DNA of 64,000 bases from Cydia pomonella. Lineage: Eukaryota; Arthropoda; Insecta; Lepidoptera; Tortricidae. This document shows positions 1 to 11,929 of the stretch, in pieces. Both the position numbers and the translations under genes were made by a program. The notes below the pieces were generated by a model. It did not search any database, was not told the origin of the DNA, and worked only from the letters and a program-made list of their open reading frames with translations. The stretch is from assembly GCF_033807575.1 (NCBI RefSeq), contig NC_084727.1, positions 4,402,001 through 4,466,000 on the forward strand. The letters are read 5' to 3'. Position 1 is the stretch's first letter. Each line of letters begins with the position of its first letter.

Positions 1-678
1 GATTGGTGGTTGAGGTGGTCAGTTATTGCGTACGGCAGGTTGTGTTCCGCTACAAATGCTGCTATTCTGATTTCAGCTGTAACCAAAAATAAAAAATGTA
101 AATTTAACAACGTAGGTACATAGCATGCGTAAACTTCATAAAAAATATATTTAGAAAATTTACAAAAAATACAAAAATCTCACCTTCTCGGACTTGATTG
201 TTGAAAGTATGTATTTCTTTATTCACGAAACCAGTCATTTTGGGTTGCGCTGCTAAGTTTTGTATGCTTCTTTTGTGGATTTTATATGAAGCGTGAGTTT
301 TTAAAGCATCTACTCCAGATGAAATGTTTATTTCCTTTTTGCAGCTTAGACAATGAGCATAATTTATACTGTTTGTACTGGCTTTTAACCACCCAGAAAA
401 TTCAGGTTGACTTTCCCACTGTTTTCTGTATTTCTGAGCATGTTTTTTTTCTTTTTATTCCTCTCGTAGTCGTACCACTTGTACTTGGTATATCACTAAT
501 CGAAACTGAAGAATCTGAACTAGACATTTTGACACTAATGTGGTGCTGATAATATTTTTTATTGATTGCGATAAGTAAGACTTGCTTTTCCGACGAATGA
601 TTAGAAAATAAACAGTAAAGTAAACAGCAGTCGGTTTATATCAATGCATAAGCATTAAGCATCGAAAAAATATGCCCC
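1..678. other. No gene recognised
   Basis: AT-rich sequence. Short open frames occur on both strands, but none has a recognisable motif, codon pattern or splice context. I see no repeat with clear ends here. Confidence 0.5.
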
Positions 679-805
679 GTAGGGACTTCCGATTTTTTTA
701 AGGTCCTATGAAACTGAACCCTATTCCTTAGTATCTTCAATCCATTGCAGTTTTGAATGACATTTTGTATTATACTCAAAATAGGTGAATGTGGGAAGTC
801 CCTAC
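679..805. repeat. Short inverted repeat, possible MITE
   Basis: GTAGGGACTTCC at the left end is matched by GGAAGTCCCTAC at the right end. The interior is AT-rich and non-coding. No clear target-site duplication was found, so the class is undetermined. Confidence 0.4.
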
Positions 806-1393
806 ATTCCAATGACAAAAATATTAAATCCTTAATTACTACGAATTAAAGCTTAGATTTGTTTGTTTAATAAAAGGGACCATACAGCATGCCTTGGGGA
901 ATTACCGTTTATGTAGTCGTACTTCACACGATCGATGTTACAAACCTCAAAATATGTAAATTTAAGTTAAGTTTGCTAAAAATGGTGTACCTAAATTTTA
1001 TCGGGAGATTAAACCCTAAAATCGTTTTATCGGGAAATGTTTGCTAAAATCGGGAGTTCTCCCGATAAATCGGGAACTTTTGCAACGCTGGCCGGTATTT
1101 TATCAGTGTCGTTCAATGACTTCTGTATTAAAAAGCATTTTATTACATGTTTTTTAGATACACGTTATCCTTACCTTGTTTATTCCTGTCTAATATGTAC
1201 ATTTACATCAATAAAAATCAGCTGAGTGTGAATACTTGAAACGTCTAGTTAATAGGTATAATTATTAAGCCTTTTGCTAGTTTTTCCTAAGGAAGCTACA
1301 ATGCTAACACTATTTTATAGAGAAATAGTCGCCATCATATATATGTATTATATTTACTTACTTACTTCCTTCTTCGTTCCGTTTCGATATACA
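806..1393. other. No gene recognised
   Basis: AT-rich and non-coding. A cluster of ATCGGGA/TCCCGAT words at 1000-1075 forms local inverted repeats. Nothing else stands out. Confidence 0.45.
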
Positions 1394-1587
1394 GGCTGAA
1401 TATATAGGTCATACTAAGCAACTTTTACTATGAGCCCAATCCCGCATCCGTGAAAAAAATTACCGTCCCATATAAAATATCAAGGTCAGACATCCAAAAT
1501 ATATGACACAGGCAATTTTTTTTCGCGATTTGGGGGTTGGTCTTATAGCAAAAGTTGCTCACAGTATGACCTATATATTCACTCCGT
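1394..1587. mobile_element. MITE with imperfect terminal inverted repeats
   Basis: The left end (TGAATATATAGGTCATACT, then GCAACTTTTACTAT) is mirrored at the right end by AGTATGACCTATATATTCA preceded by the complement of the second block. The arms are about 45 bp and imperfect. There is no coding capacity. The class cannot be assigned without a clear target duplication. Confidence 0.6.
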
Positions 1588-2552
1588 AAGCGGCGGATAT
1601 TTTTTCTCAAAGTTTTATAAGTCAAAGTTGGTGTTGATTTATTAAAAGTATAGTCATTTGGACGTTGAACCGCCTTGGCTGAGACAAATTCTCTATGTTA
1701 GACTAAGTTGCTTTCTTATCATTGTCGTCGATGTGCTCATTTAACCAGGTCTCAATGCCATAAATCTCATTTGGCCCTTTTAAACTTCACGTAACGTAAC
1801 ACCATACTTAATAATTAAAACAGAACATTCCTATAAGAATACAAGCGCTGATAAGCGGAGGTAAAAGCACAATAAAAAATAATATACAAAATTATGATGA
1901 GAAAAAAGATGAACGAATGCTCCATGACAATCTGCATACCTATCATTATTCAAACATTTTATATAAAAAAAGTCTCACGTGTCCAAATCACAACCAGTTT
2001 CGGAGTCCAACGGGCTAATATGACAAATAGACGTATTTAGTATTAATAAATACTTTAAATACTCCAAAATCTCCGCATAACATCTATGTGGTTTATTTAT
2101 AGTAATCTTCGTATTCTTTCATCATATTTTTATTTTGGCATGTAAATTCAAAAAGCCATATGTTACCAAGCAACTACGAGTAGTATGAAAATTTACGACT
2201 TTTGGAGTATCAAGGCTGCTATTTCCAAATTTAATTACCATATCATTAATATAACTCGAATTTTTGTTGCTATAAATAAATAACAGGTTTGGAGCACAGT
2301 CATTCATAGTGGAATATTAGAGAAGTTCATCGTGTTTTTTTGGAACGTCAGTTTAGAAAGGCGTTATTTATAAAGTAGGAGAAGAGTGTCAATTTGACTT
2401 TAACTTTTATAATTTCATTACCTATACCTATTTACCCCGGATGGTACACGCACATATTCGTAATTTATTAGACAATTTCATTTCTTTTATGTGTACCCCT
2501 AATGGCTCGATACTGACGTTTGTCAGACGATTTTGACTTTGTAGTTTTCTTT
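1588..2552. other. No gene recognised
   Basis: AT-rich, non-coding by eye, without a recognisable repeat boundary. Confidence 0.45.
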
Positions 2553-2700
2553 TCATTTCATTTATTTATTGCAGTCATGAACATAGTTACATAATAAGGT
2601 GTTACAATTAATTTAGTCAACTCATGACACCCTTTTAGGGCACACAATATTAAGTTTAACTAAATATCTAATACCTATTAAAACATTTCATCATAATATA
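2553..2700 (-). mobile_element. LINE 3' end fragment
   Basis: On the minus strand this ends with ACTGCAATAAATAAATGAAA, an AATAAA-containing tail typical of 5'-truncated insect LINE copies. No coding part remains. The assignment rests on the tail and on its position beside another LINE fragment. Confidence 0.4.
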
Positions 2701-2978
2701 ATAAATAATAATAATAATAAATTCATTTAATAATAAATTCATTTATTTCGACCAACTTAGGATCATATTACATTTAAATGATTATATTAAAACGTAAGAT
2801 TATATGTCTCGTGTATATAAAAATCGAATAATAATAACATTATAAAAGTAAATAAAACATAAAAAATTAAATAACATTCCATATACAAATTTTGAGCAAT
2901 TGTATACGTAGATAAGAATAATAAAAAAAAAAACATTTCATACAATAATTCAAGATTCAATGTCACAATAGTACATTA

Positions 2979-3093
2979 CGATACAAGTGCGAAAAATAGG
3001 AAATTCGAAACGAGTGGCGATAAATTAAAACACGACCGAAGGGAGTGTTTTAAATCGACAAGAGTTGCGAATTACCTGTTCGCACATGTATCG
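2979..3093. mobile_element. MITE, TA-flanked, inserted in LINE tail
   Basis: Termini CGATACAAGTGCGAA and TTCGCACATGTATCG are inverted repeats, and a TA dinucleotide lies on each side. The length is 115 bp, non-coding. The TA target suggests a Tc1/mariner-type origin. It interrupts the LINE 3' tail. Confidence 0.6.
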
Positions 3094-3105
3094 TACAACG
3101 TTTTA

Positions 3106-3193
3106 CAGTACATATGGCCCTTTAAATGTTCGACATAGTAACGTAATGTGCTAATTTTCGCACTAGTGCGGTAAAGTAGCACCATATGTACTG
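3106..3193. mobile_element. 88-bp MITE, TA-flanked
   Basis: CAGTACATATGG at the left and CCATATGTACTG at the right form a perfect inverted pair bounded by TA. It sits about 10 bp from the previous MITE inside the same LINE tail. Confidence 0.6.
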
Positions 3194-3747
3194 TAATAAA
3201 TATTTTATTTCGCCAGCTTTTCGTTATTTAAAAACTCCTCAATTGAGTAGTAGCATTTGTGGATTAACATGTCTTTTAATTTATTTTTATATAATTTGTC
3301 ACTTGTTTCAAGTTTGATACTGTCCGGAATTTTATTAAAAATTGAAATACAATTATATTGTGGCCCATATTTGAAGATGGCTAAGTTAGCTTTTGGTAGG
3401 AGTAATTTGTTTTTATATTGGCTTCTAGTTTTTGACGTTTCCGGTTTTATCGGGAATAGGTCTGGGTGTTTTCGAACAAAGAGGGCCGTTTCCAATATAA
3501 ATATTGAGGGCAGCGTTAACAGATTAAGTTTAGTAAAATGAGGGTGGCAGCTGTTAGGAATATGGATATTGGCTAATATTCGGATACACTTCTTTTGCAT
3601 GATGAAAAGTTGATGAGAGTCTACGCTGGCTCCCCACAGGACCACACCATAACGGAGACTCGAATATATATACGCGAAATACACAGACAACGCAGACTCA
3701 AAAGTCGTTTTTTTAAATATGACCTAATTTTTCCGTAAACATATGTA

Positions 3748-3828
3748 CAGTCAGCTGCAGCGAGAGGCGAACCCCAATGCAATCAAATTTTAATGGAGGG
3801 GGGTCACCTCTCTCTGCAGTTAACTGCA
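3748..3828. mobile_element. Small hairpin MITE
   Basis: CAGTCAGCTGCAGCGAGAGG at the left pairs imperfectly with CCTCTCTCTGCAGTTAACTG at the right. About 80 bp, non-coding. Confidence 0.5.
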
Positions 3829-6466
3829 CATATTGATAGGTACGTATCACCTATTTACGTTTGTACAGTATTCGTTCGTAAACCTTATTAACAATTAGTA
3901 TTTCTTAATATATGAAGCAACTGGATTTAATGTAATATAGAAATTTTGTCGCACGTAACAAAAGCAAAAAAGACGGATTTAATGCCTCTAGGCATTTTCT
4001 ACCAGTCAACCATAGAGCCAAACAGAAATGCGTCAATGTGGGTGCAGTGAAAAAAAATAGTATCTAAAAGAAATAGGAGTAAAGTATCTATAAATAATTA
4101 AATAAATTATACTTTATCACTATAGACAATATCAAAACTATAAATATACTCGTACTACTTAATACTCATTTATTAATAATATAATTACATATTACACGTC
4201 AAAAATTGAAATTACATCCATTCTATTATTCCAATATACGAGTATATAAGATTATAGGGATTAATACAATTGCCCTTGCGTTATGGGCAAGTATATATAG
4301 TGACATGCTTATCAAATATGAACATAAAGTCTCAAAGCTACATTATCCTGTGATGGTAAGTTAACATTTTGATTATTCTATCCCATTTTAGTATTATAAA
4401 GGAGAATGACGTCATCACGCCAATATAGAAATACCAAATTTAAATCTAAGTAAGCCTATCAAGCCATTATGTACTTTATTCCAGTGCCATAAGAATGATC
4501 TCAATGGCATTACATTAATGGTTCAGCTAGAGTCCAAAAAAGTCAAGTTCTTTGCCCTTCGTTCTGTTTATTTCGGAGGCGATGAATAATTAACACGTAT
4601 GGGAAATAACTGAGGTACTTTGTCGTTTTAACACCAATTGTGGGCCGACAAACGATCTTCTAGAGCAAAGTTTGCGATGATATGGTGGTAATAGGCATTG
4701 AATTATTGTACGATTATGTCTTATGTCGTCTTAAAAGAAAGGGTTTTAGTTTAGAGAATACTCGTTACCATAAGTAAAAAAAAAATCTCGTATCTAGTAA
4801 ATTATTTGTATTACAGGTCAATGATATTTACGGCGATTAAATATGTAATACGTTTGGTAATGATTACTTATAATATTTTAACCTATCATCCAAAATTAGT
4901 ACATACACTTCTTATATTAGTATAACAGATGTAAAATACATATCCCACAAAGACCACAAATAGAAAGGTATTGTCTTGTGTGGTACACGACATCAAACCT
5001 ATATTTATTGTACAGTACCTCAGTACCTATATGAGTTTATAAGCTCATATCCCAAGGTCTAGAAAGTCTCTGATACATAATTCCGAGTTTCTATTGACTA
5101 TAGAATACTTTAGAAATATGCAATAGGGAGTATTACTACAATGTTCTTCCGCCAGAGTGCAGCAGTAGCACAAACTGTACATCATAGAGTAACTTATTAT
5201 ATACTATGTCGTAAACAGTTTTTTCGGCAATTTTTCAGAGATTATCTGTTTGTGCTAATGGCGCCTCCTACCTATTACCTATTGACGAAATTAATATTTT
5301 ACTTTTTTATTATATCATGGAGGCGCCGACATTCGTTTTTTTATTGCTATTTGTACATCTGCTAAACTGATTTAAGTACATGAAAGCTGTGGATTTATTT
5401 AATTGTTTTCATATCGACAAAATTGCGAGGAAAAGCAGTTAATAATAAAATATTAAGCACATATGTAATAGTTGAACATATTAAATTTAAATCGAAAACA
5501 AATATATGATTATTAAGGTATTTCATTAAATTTAAAAAGGTTTTTAGCTTGTCAAGGACATACGGTCACCGGCTAATTCAAAACCGCCTACTAGTTGTAT
5601 ATTATCATATTAAATATATAAAAAATACACCATATATCAACTGTCTACATAAAACCATATTATTCGCAACATAAAAGCAGTTTCCACAAAATTATGTCTA
5701 TATTTATAAAACCACAAACCACATCGTGTCTAAAAATATCCAATGACAGTTACTGTTACACGTGCCGCATTAGTACTCTACAAAAACGACAAACACTTTT
5801 TTCGAAGACTTGGCCTTAACGCGTCCGTGCACATTCTGAAAAAACTATCGCATCACTACTTACGTATACGTAGTATGAGAAAATTAAGATATAAAGTAGA
5901 CTGACCTACAATTTAAACATAGTTGCCTAAAAAGGTCCAACTTTATTATCCATATCCACCCGTATAACTTCGTATCGAAATACAAAATATCTATTTTGGC
6001 GGCCCCGGCATTAATATTTTGGTCGACAGCGAAGTATGTGTGGGGTCACGCACACATAGACAGAATCGAAAACCGAGCGCAACTCAGTCTTATCTCTTTG
6101 ACAGTAGAGTCTCATTCACCTTGTAAAAAAAAGTTTTATACAATTTTGTATAGCTCAGTTCGAAATCCAAAAGAGTCACACACGCGCCGTCTGATCGATT
6201 TTCGAAATGGCGGTTGAAGCACCCCGCGCCCCGCGTTGGTCTTCCAAATCCGAAACGTAACAACACTGTGTACTTTATATAAAGATACTGCATTTTTCTT
6301 CAAGACGTCAGTTTGGACCGGGCCGACGTTTATTTTTTATATTTTTACTTTTTACGTCTTCCAGCCAGGCATAGATTTCTTCGAAATTTACTTGGGTTTT
6401 TTACGTTCTTTTTGCTATTGGTTAGTTCTAGAAGCTTTTAACTTTTATGTTGATGTCGATGTTCAT
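3829..6466. other. No gene recognised
   Basis: 2.6 kb of AT-rich sequence without a convincing exon. The longest open frames (5141-5365, 5996-6217, 6236-6469) show no domain, splice pattern or composition typical of coding sequence. A GGCGCC-containing inverted pair lies near 5262 and 5322. Diverged repeats may be present but I cannot delimit them. Confidence 0.45.
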
Positions 6467-7308
6467 TAGGGTGTCCCTTATTTAACGATTTTCAGAAATT
6501 AATAACGCATACCCCCTAAATCGGTTTATTTTATCCCAAAACGCTGTGAAAATAAATTTCAGGTCATTCCTGTAACTGCAACCCGTGCCGACTTTCATGC
6601 GATTTTCCCATACAATGTATGAAAATTACCATTTTTTTTTTCTTTTCATAAGATTTTATAAAATAAATGGCCTATTTGGCCCCCTCCCTCCCTAATCAGA
6701 GAGGCGAGCAGGGAGGGAGGGGACCAAAGAGGCCATTTATTTTATAAGTATAGGCTTAGGTCATAGTTTTAGTTTTTTTTTTGTAACATATGGACCCTGT
6801 GTAACAGTGTTGTAAGTAAGTAAGTAAATATTCTTTATTGCACCAACAATTATACATTTTACATACATGTAAAACTACAAATGAATTTTAAAGGAAAATA
6901 GAACCAGGTAACAACAGGCGGTCTTATCGCTAAAGAGCGATCTCTTCCAGACAACCTTTAGGTAGCAGGAAATTTCGAACTTTTTTTTTGTTGTCTGAAA
7001 TAAATGATTTTTATGTTTTTATTTTATTTATAACTATTTTCTTATCAATTGCGTATACTACTGCCGTATAATAATAATTTGACAAAAAATCTCGATGCGA
7101 ACAGAAAACCAATAAAAAAATTATCAAATTACTGTCTGACCAAATTTCTCCATAGTAATTAGTATGGGAATTTTAGTTGCAAGTCGGCACAGGTTCCTGT
7201 TACAGGAATGCCCTGAAATTTATTTTCAGAGTGTCTTGGGATAAAATAAACTGAATTAGGAGGTATGCGTTATTAATTTCTGAAAATCGTTAAATAAGGG
7301 ACACCCTA
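6467..7308. mobile_element. Foldback DNA element with long inverted termini and 8-bp target duplication
   Basis: The left end TAGGGTGTCCCTTATTTAAC is mirrored by GTTAAATAAGGGACACCCTA at the right. Recognisable inverted identity continues inward for about 150 bp on each side. The direct repeat ATGTTCAT lies immediately outside both ends (6459-6466 and 7309-7316). An 8-bp duplication and TAGGG ends fit a non-autonomous hAT element. The long arms would also suit a Mutator-like foldback, whose duplications are usually 9 bp. A second nested palindrome (GGGAGGGAGGGG-type arms) lies at 6665-6740, and a LINE tail is embedded at 6813-6975. Confidence 0.75.
6813..6975 (-). mobile_element. RTE-like LINE 3' end inside the foldback element
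   Basis: Read on the minus strand it contains GAAGAGATCGCTCTTTAGCG and GATAAGACCGCC, then TGCAATAAAGAATATTTACT and a (TTAC)n tail. This is the 3' terminal pattern common in lepidopteran RTE-type LINE copies. It is a severely 5'-truncated insertion that shows the host foldback element is older. Confidence 0.6.
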
Positions 7309-7447
7309 ATGTTCATTCTAGGTAGAACATGAATGTCTTGTTTTTGTTGTAGGTAGTTAGGTAGGTACTTACTTTACTACAGTGGTAGGGCCTGGGTAGT
7401 GGCCTTCGAATCCCGGCTTGGATCAATGAGTTTTTGAAACTTAGGTA

Positions 7448-7581
7448 CAGTCAAGTGCAAAAATATGTATCGAAAGGATCGTCTCATAAATATGGTACTA
7501 CGCTCTTATTACACTGGAACAAGATGCTATGGGACATATTTTTGAGTAAGATGTGTACACCCATATTTTTACACTTGACTG
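7448..7581. mobile_element. MITE, TA-flanked (copy 1 of 2)
   Basis: CAGTCAAGTGCAAAAATATG at the left and ATATTTTTACACTTGACTG at the right, with TA on both sides. A near-identical interior (CGTCTCATAAATATGGTACT) recurs in the copy at 25159-25265. Confidence 0.7.
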
Positions 7582-7584
7582 TAC

Positions 7585-8691
7585 CTATATCGTTCGATGT
7601 TTTACCACTTATATCAATCACTTTTCGGTGAAGGAAAACATCGCGACGAAACCGGATCAGTCCCAACAAGGTCTAGTTTTCCCTCTAGGTTGTAAGACCA
7701 GGTGCAAAAATAGTGCCTATGTCAATTCTTGTGATTAGATTACATTGCCAAGCGAAATCCCACAGGCTCCCCAAGTGAGCCGTGGCAAAAGCCGGGACAA
7801 CGCAATTTACTTCCAGTACCATTTCGTAAGTTGTCATTGTCACGGTGACAATAATAGTACGACTTTCATATTGATTGTCACATTGACAACTGACAAAAAT
7901 TAAATTCTTTGCACCTAAATTTACTAAATTTACTTTCAGTTCAGAATAAAACGACTTCACAATACCTAGTTATTTTTTTACAGTAGGACAACGTTGCGAT
8001 TTAACTCCTCTGGCTAATTAATACCTGAGCAAGCGAAGGGTTCCAAAACTGAACCACGAGCGTAGCGAGAGAGTGGAATCTTGAGCGTTGCGAGAGCTTG
8101 AAGGCTTAAGAGGAAAGGGGACCGCCGCTTTTGCATACAAACGTAGTCCCCATTTTCCTCTCTCGATATAGACATTATGGAAACAATTTTTACATTATTT
8201 GATTTATAATAACCATAGCTACGTTAGACTTTTTCTGGTTTTTTTATTTCATACCAATTTTGAAATGTATCTAACTCTTATGATAATTAGAAATTAGAAA
8301 AATTTTTACGCATAGCTGTAGTTGATATACAACAAATTGTGTCAAAATATTTTCAGTAATGTTAATATCCAGAGTGGAAAATGAGGACTAAGTTTGTATG
8401 AAAAGCCGATTCCTTGCGGGTCCTCCACTTTTGTCTTAAACAAACTTTACTACCGAGTGAAAAGCAAAATAGTTCACCACACCTAACCAGTGTTGTGTTC
8501 CTGCCGGTGAGTAAGGTTGCAAGAGCTCAACGAGGGTGCGGAATGTTAGGATCGGCAACCGCTCCGGAATTGCAGGCGTACATAGGTTACGGATGCTGCT
8601 TACCATCAGGCGGGCCGTATGCTTGTTTGACACCGTCGTAGTATATAAAAAAAACACTAACGTGATCAATCATTTTAACAAATCAAAACTG
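7585..8691. other. No gene recognised
   Basis: Non-coding by eye. A CCTCTGGC...GAGGAAAGGGG-type stretch at 8000-8160 looks repetitive but has no clear boundary. Confidence 0.4.
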
Positions 8692-8695
8692 TTAT

Positions 8696-8890
8696 CAGTG
8701 CCCCTAGTGTAAATTTAGTCGATATCGAAACGTGACGTATGCGTTTGCGTTAAGTCTCATTTTGTATGGGTTTTTGAACAGCGCGCCAAGCGGGACGTTT
8801 TGGAAAGTCAAAAATCTCATACAAAATGACACTTAACGCAAACGCGTACGTCACGTTTCGCTGTCGAAAATATTTACACTAGGGGTACTG
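8696..8890. mobile_element. 195-bp MITE with 4-bp target duplication
   Basis: Left end CAGTGCCCCTAGTGTAAAT; right end ATTTACACTAGGGGTACTG. The arms continue for more than 70 bp with few mismatches, including CGAAACGTGACGTA and GCGTTTGCGTTAAGT. TTAT flanks the element at 8692-8695 and 8891-8894. The family is not assigned. Confidence 0.7.
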
Positions 8891-8983
8891 TTATGTCAAG
8901 TATTACTTTAGAACTTTTGTAATCAAAAAAATGTACTCATAGAGACTTGAACTTGATTATTTCCCGATCGATACGTGATACCT

Positions 8984-9106
8984 GGGCTATAACCGCGAAG
9001 TTCGTTAATTGCGGTCATTTTTCTCTGTCACTCTAATTACGTCTTAGTGAGAGTAAAAGAGAAAAATCCCCGCAATTTGCGAATTTCGGTTTTCGCGGTA
9101 GGCCTG
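8984..9106. mobile_element. Short palindromic MITE
   Basis: Imperfect inverted arms (GGCTATAACCGCGAA at the left against TTCGCGGTAGGCC at the right) surround ATTGCGGTCATTTTTCTCT and its near-complement. It has no coding capacity and the exact ends are uncertain. Confidence 0.5.
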
Positions 9107-9111
9107 TAACC

Positions 9112-9222
9112 TGAGGGCTTCCCGGGAACCACCGTCGATGTGTTGCCTCCCTGTCACACTTACGTACTAATTTACAAGTGCGACGGAGAGGCAACACGTC
9201 GAACGTGATTCGTAGGCCCTGC
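9112..9222. mobile_element. Short palindromic MITE
   Basis: The left arm contains GAGGGCTTCCCGGGAACC and GTCGATGTGTTGCCTCCCTG. The right arm carries the complement (GAGGCAACACGTCGAACGTG, then CGTAGGCCCTGC). It is immediately adjacent to the preceding MITE. Confidence 0.5.
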
Positions 9223-9305
9223 CTAGCTCACAATATTGGCGATTAGTTCGTAATTCGTAACTCTATGTCGAAAAAGTAGGAAGTCTGTGAGCCAAGTTCA
9301 TAAAT

Positions 9306-9937
9306 GTGCTAAAACTTTTTACTGTTTCAGATTTTCAGATACGAATATTTTGTTTATCATATATTCGTAACTTGGCCTATTCTAAAAACTTTTATTTAAC
9401 TTGCAATGTAACTAATAGGTATGTTTTAAGCTCGCAGTGCCCTTCACTAGGCTCCATAAAATTAAAAAATCATTCATGTGTAATTGTGTAAGATTTTACA
9501 AGAAACTTCCTAATATTATAAGAATTATAACTGAATTGTCTGTTAGTCAATTTAGAAATTATGTAAAACGTAAGCTTATGTCTAAAGCCTATTATAGTAC
9601 ACAAGACTACATGAATGATGAAACACCGTGGGAATCGTGGGATTAAGTGTGTTAATAATGATGAAATTGATAATTACCGTATTTTTGACATTTAGATTTT
9701 GTTCTAGAAAGTTTCCAAACCTAGATTTTTATACAATTTTGGTGTTTGCCGATCCTTTTGTGAAATTCTTATTATTAAGTTTGCCATATCTACAAGAATT
9801 CAATGTTTTTTGAAAACAATAATAACTTCATTAGTAAATTGCTCTGATATTTAGATTAAGATGATATTTGTAAAATTTGACGATTTAAAAGTGCTTGTTG
9901 CTAGGCCTATTTAAATAAAGAATAATTGACTTGACTT
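9306..9937 (+). mobile_element. 5'-truncated LINE, C-terminal remnant and 3' tail
   Basis: The + strand frame 9437-9646 ends in a basic stretch followed by YYSTQDYMNDETPWE, which closely resembles the C-terminal YYSIEEFLNNE segment of the LINE at 2701-3705. An upstream part in another frame implies a frameshift. The copy ends with AAATAAAGAATAATTGACTT and a (TTGAC)n-like tail near 9935. It lacks the RT domain and is inactive. Confidence 0.6.
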
Positions 9938-9960
9938 AGCAGGTACTTGACTTGTATGTT

Positions 9961-10260
9961 TGTACGGGTCAAATATTGCAAGATAAATTTGACCCACTTC
10001 CCACCCACAGACCCACATTCCAATGAAACTGAAAATGTGCATACATATGTAAGTCGAGTGACAATGTAATATTATGGCACCATCGAGCTGATCTGATGAT
10101 TGAGACAGGAGGTAGCCATAGGAACTCTGTGATGAAACAACGCAACCTAATTGTGTTTGGGGTTTTTAGAATTGTCTCTATGAGTATTAGTTGCCTGAGG
10201 AACGAAAAGTACAGTCAGCGATAAAAGCTTGTACCAAAATTTAAGCTTTTGGTAAAAACC
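9961..10260 (-). repeat. Dispersed 300-bp repeat (copy 1 of 3, reverse)
   Basis: It shares extensive identity, in reverse orientation, with 43946-44240 and 48431-48725. Shared words include GATGGTACCATAATATTGCA-type sequence, CACAATTAGGTTGC, and the terminal block TTTTATCGCTGACTGTACTT. No protein is encoded. It is probably a non-autonomous mobile element, class unknown. Confidence 0.65.
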
Positions 10261-10684
10261 TATTTTACATTTATATTTTGGGTGGGATTATGTTAATAAA
10301 CGTATGTCTCGTAAACGGATCGAATACAAAAGCATTTAGTAGATATTTGTTTTTCATCATGATCCGAGCGCTCTGAGATTTGCAAAACGAGTCCATGCAA
10401 AGTGCGAGCTTCAGGCTGGGAGGCCGAAAACCGACCCCGCTGAGGGTCAGGATCTTAACTTCACTCCCAGAGTCCAGGGAATACAAAGATATAAGTTTCA
10501 CCGGTGGTCACTTAAGTCATGACTGTTGCTTTGTATTGTCCCGGTTAATGCCAACATTAAGTACTTTTGTAGTGCATTTAACTTAAGTGCCTAGGATTAG
10601 AGTTACGTTTCCGAATATGCCGAAGAGTGACAATCGGAAGATCGGGACGGAACCCTATATCTTATACCTTTAAACGAGCAATTC
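10261..10684. other. No gene recognised
   Basis: Non-coding by eye. Open frames overlap on both strands around 10380-10586 without recognisable motifs. Confidence 0.4.
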
Positions 10685-11127
10685 TTGTATATATATAAAT
10701 ATATATATATTTCTGTGATCTCGGAAACGGCTCTAACGATTTCGCTGAAATTTGGTATATGGGGGTTTTTGGGGGTATACAATCTATCTAGATTAGTCTT
10801 ATGTTTGGGAAAACGCGTGTTTTCGAGTTTTCATGCGTTTTTCTTACGACGCAGAATATGGTCGCTAATTTCGTATTGCCGGCCACTGTCCGTCTGGTCC
10901 AGCGGGTTAAGACGCGGACTGCTAAATGAGTGTTACGGGTTCGAATCTCGCCCGGTGACTAACTTTTGTTTTTTTTTTACATGTTCAAGTTTATATATAC
11001 ATTTTTAATTTTTATTGTTTTAGACAAGTTTAATTTAGTAAAAAAATGTAGTTAAGATTATCACCTATACACCACCATATTACAATAAATAGTTATAACC
11101 GAGCAAAGCTCGGTCGCCCAGGTACTT
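10685..11127 (+). repeat. Repeat carrying a tRNA-like segment
   Basis: An (AT)n start, then CTGTGATCTCGGAAACGGCT and CGATTTCGCTGAAATTTGG, a tRNA-like core (10885-10959), and an end containing GAGCAAAGCTCGGTCGCCCA. A second, partial copy of the start (CGGGGATCTCGAAAAAG) follows at 11135-11230. It is most likely a SINE-like repeat. Confidence 0.5.
10885..10959 (+). other. tRNA-Ser-like sequence with pol III A and B boxes
   Basis: TGGTCCAGCGG fits the internal A box and GGGTTCGAATC the B box. The segment GGACTGCTAAA resembles the anticodon arm of tRNA-Ser(GCT). The acceptor ends do not pair well and the long variable arm of a serine tRNA is missing. It is probably a SINE head rather than a working tRNA gene. 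Confidence 0.5.
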
Positions 11128-11929
11128 ATATCTTTAAACGAACAATTCTTGTATGTATATATATTATATATTTCGGGGATCTCGAAAAAGACTAACGATT
11201 TCGATGAAACTTGCAATATAGGGGTTTTTATTAGGGGCGAAAAACCGATCTATACTGAAAATTGTCGGGTAATTCCGTAGTGAGTTATCGGAATTGTTCG
11301 ACATTATGAGGTATTCGAAATTACCCGAATACACCTTATATATATTACATTTACTTACATAAGAAAAAAATCGAAACCAAAATCAGAAGCTTTTGGATTT
11401 GACGTTACAGAGTCGAATAAAAACGGTTGAATTGATAATCTCCTCCTTTTCTGAAGTCTTAATACTACCAGACAGGGTGGACCGGTCACTAAAGTCCGTT
11501 TTCGCTTAAACCCTCGAGCCAAAACCCCATTTTGCCTTTCGTGGCGAACGCTCCGCGTTTTTCATTTTGCCGTATCTTGGCGGGGCTCCCCCCGCTGGGT
11601 AGTAAAATTTTTTATAACTCGCGTCTGCGTGGACGGCAAAAAAGAATTTTGAATCGATACACGATGGGTGTCTAGAAGTCTGCTGTTTTGGCTTTTTTAT
11701 GAAGGCAGGAGAGTATTTTTTTAATCTTTATTCTTAATACATACTTATGTAGGTTATGATTCGAGCACTGACCATATATGTATTATGAGCTTATGAGGTA
11801 TTAGTTCATGTATTCCTAGCATAGCAAAAGTATCGTAACACACAATGCGTCAAAAGTTTTCATATCATTCTTGAATAGCTTAACAAAATGAGATAAATAA
11901 ATAAATATTATATATTCTAAATTATAAAT
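11128..11929. other. No gene recognised
   Basis: Non-coding. It includes a repeat-like stretch with CGGAATTGTTCGACATTATG and its near-complement around 11255-11325, but no clear element ends. Confidence 0.4.

Larger units (their letters stand above)
2701..3705 (-). mobile_element. 5'-truncated non-LTR retrotransposon (LINE)
   Basis: The minus-strand frame 3705-3205 encodes about 165 residues that resemble the C-terminal part of a Jockey/CR1-type LINE ORF2: a YxxLRYGVVLWG block, a QKKCIRIL block, then a basic tail ending in a stop at 3205. The 3' untranslated tail continues to about 2701 and ends in a (TTA)n-rich tract after AATAAATGAATTT. Two small MITEs (2979-3093 and 3106-3193) have inserted in the 3' tail. 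The reverse-transcriptase core is absent, so this copy cannot be active. The clade is uncertain. Confidence 0.65.
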
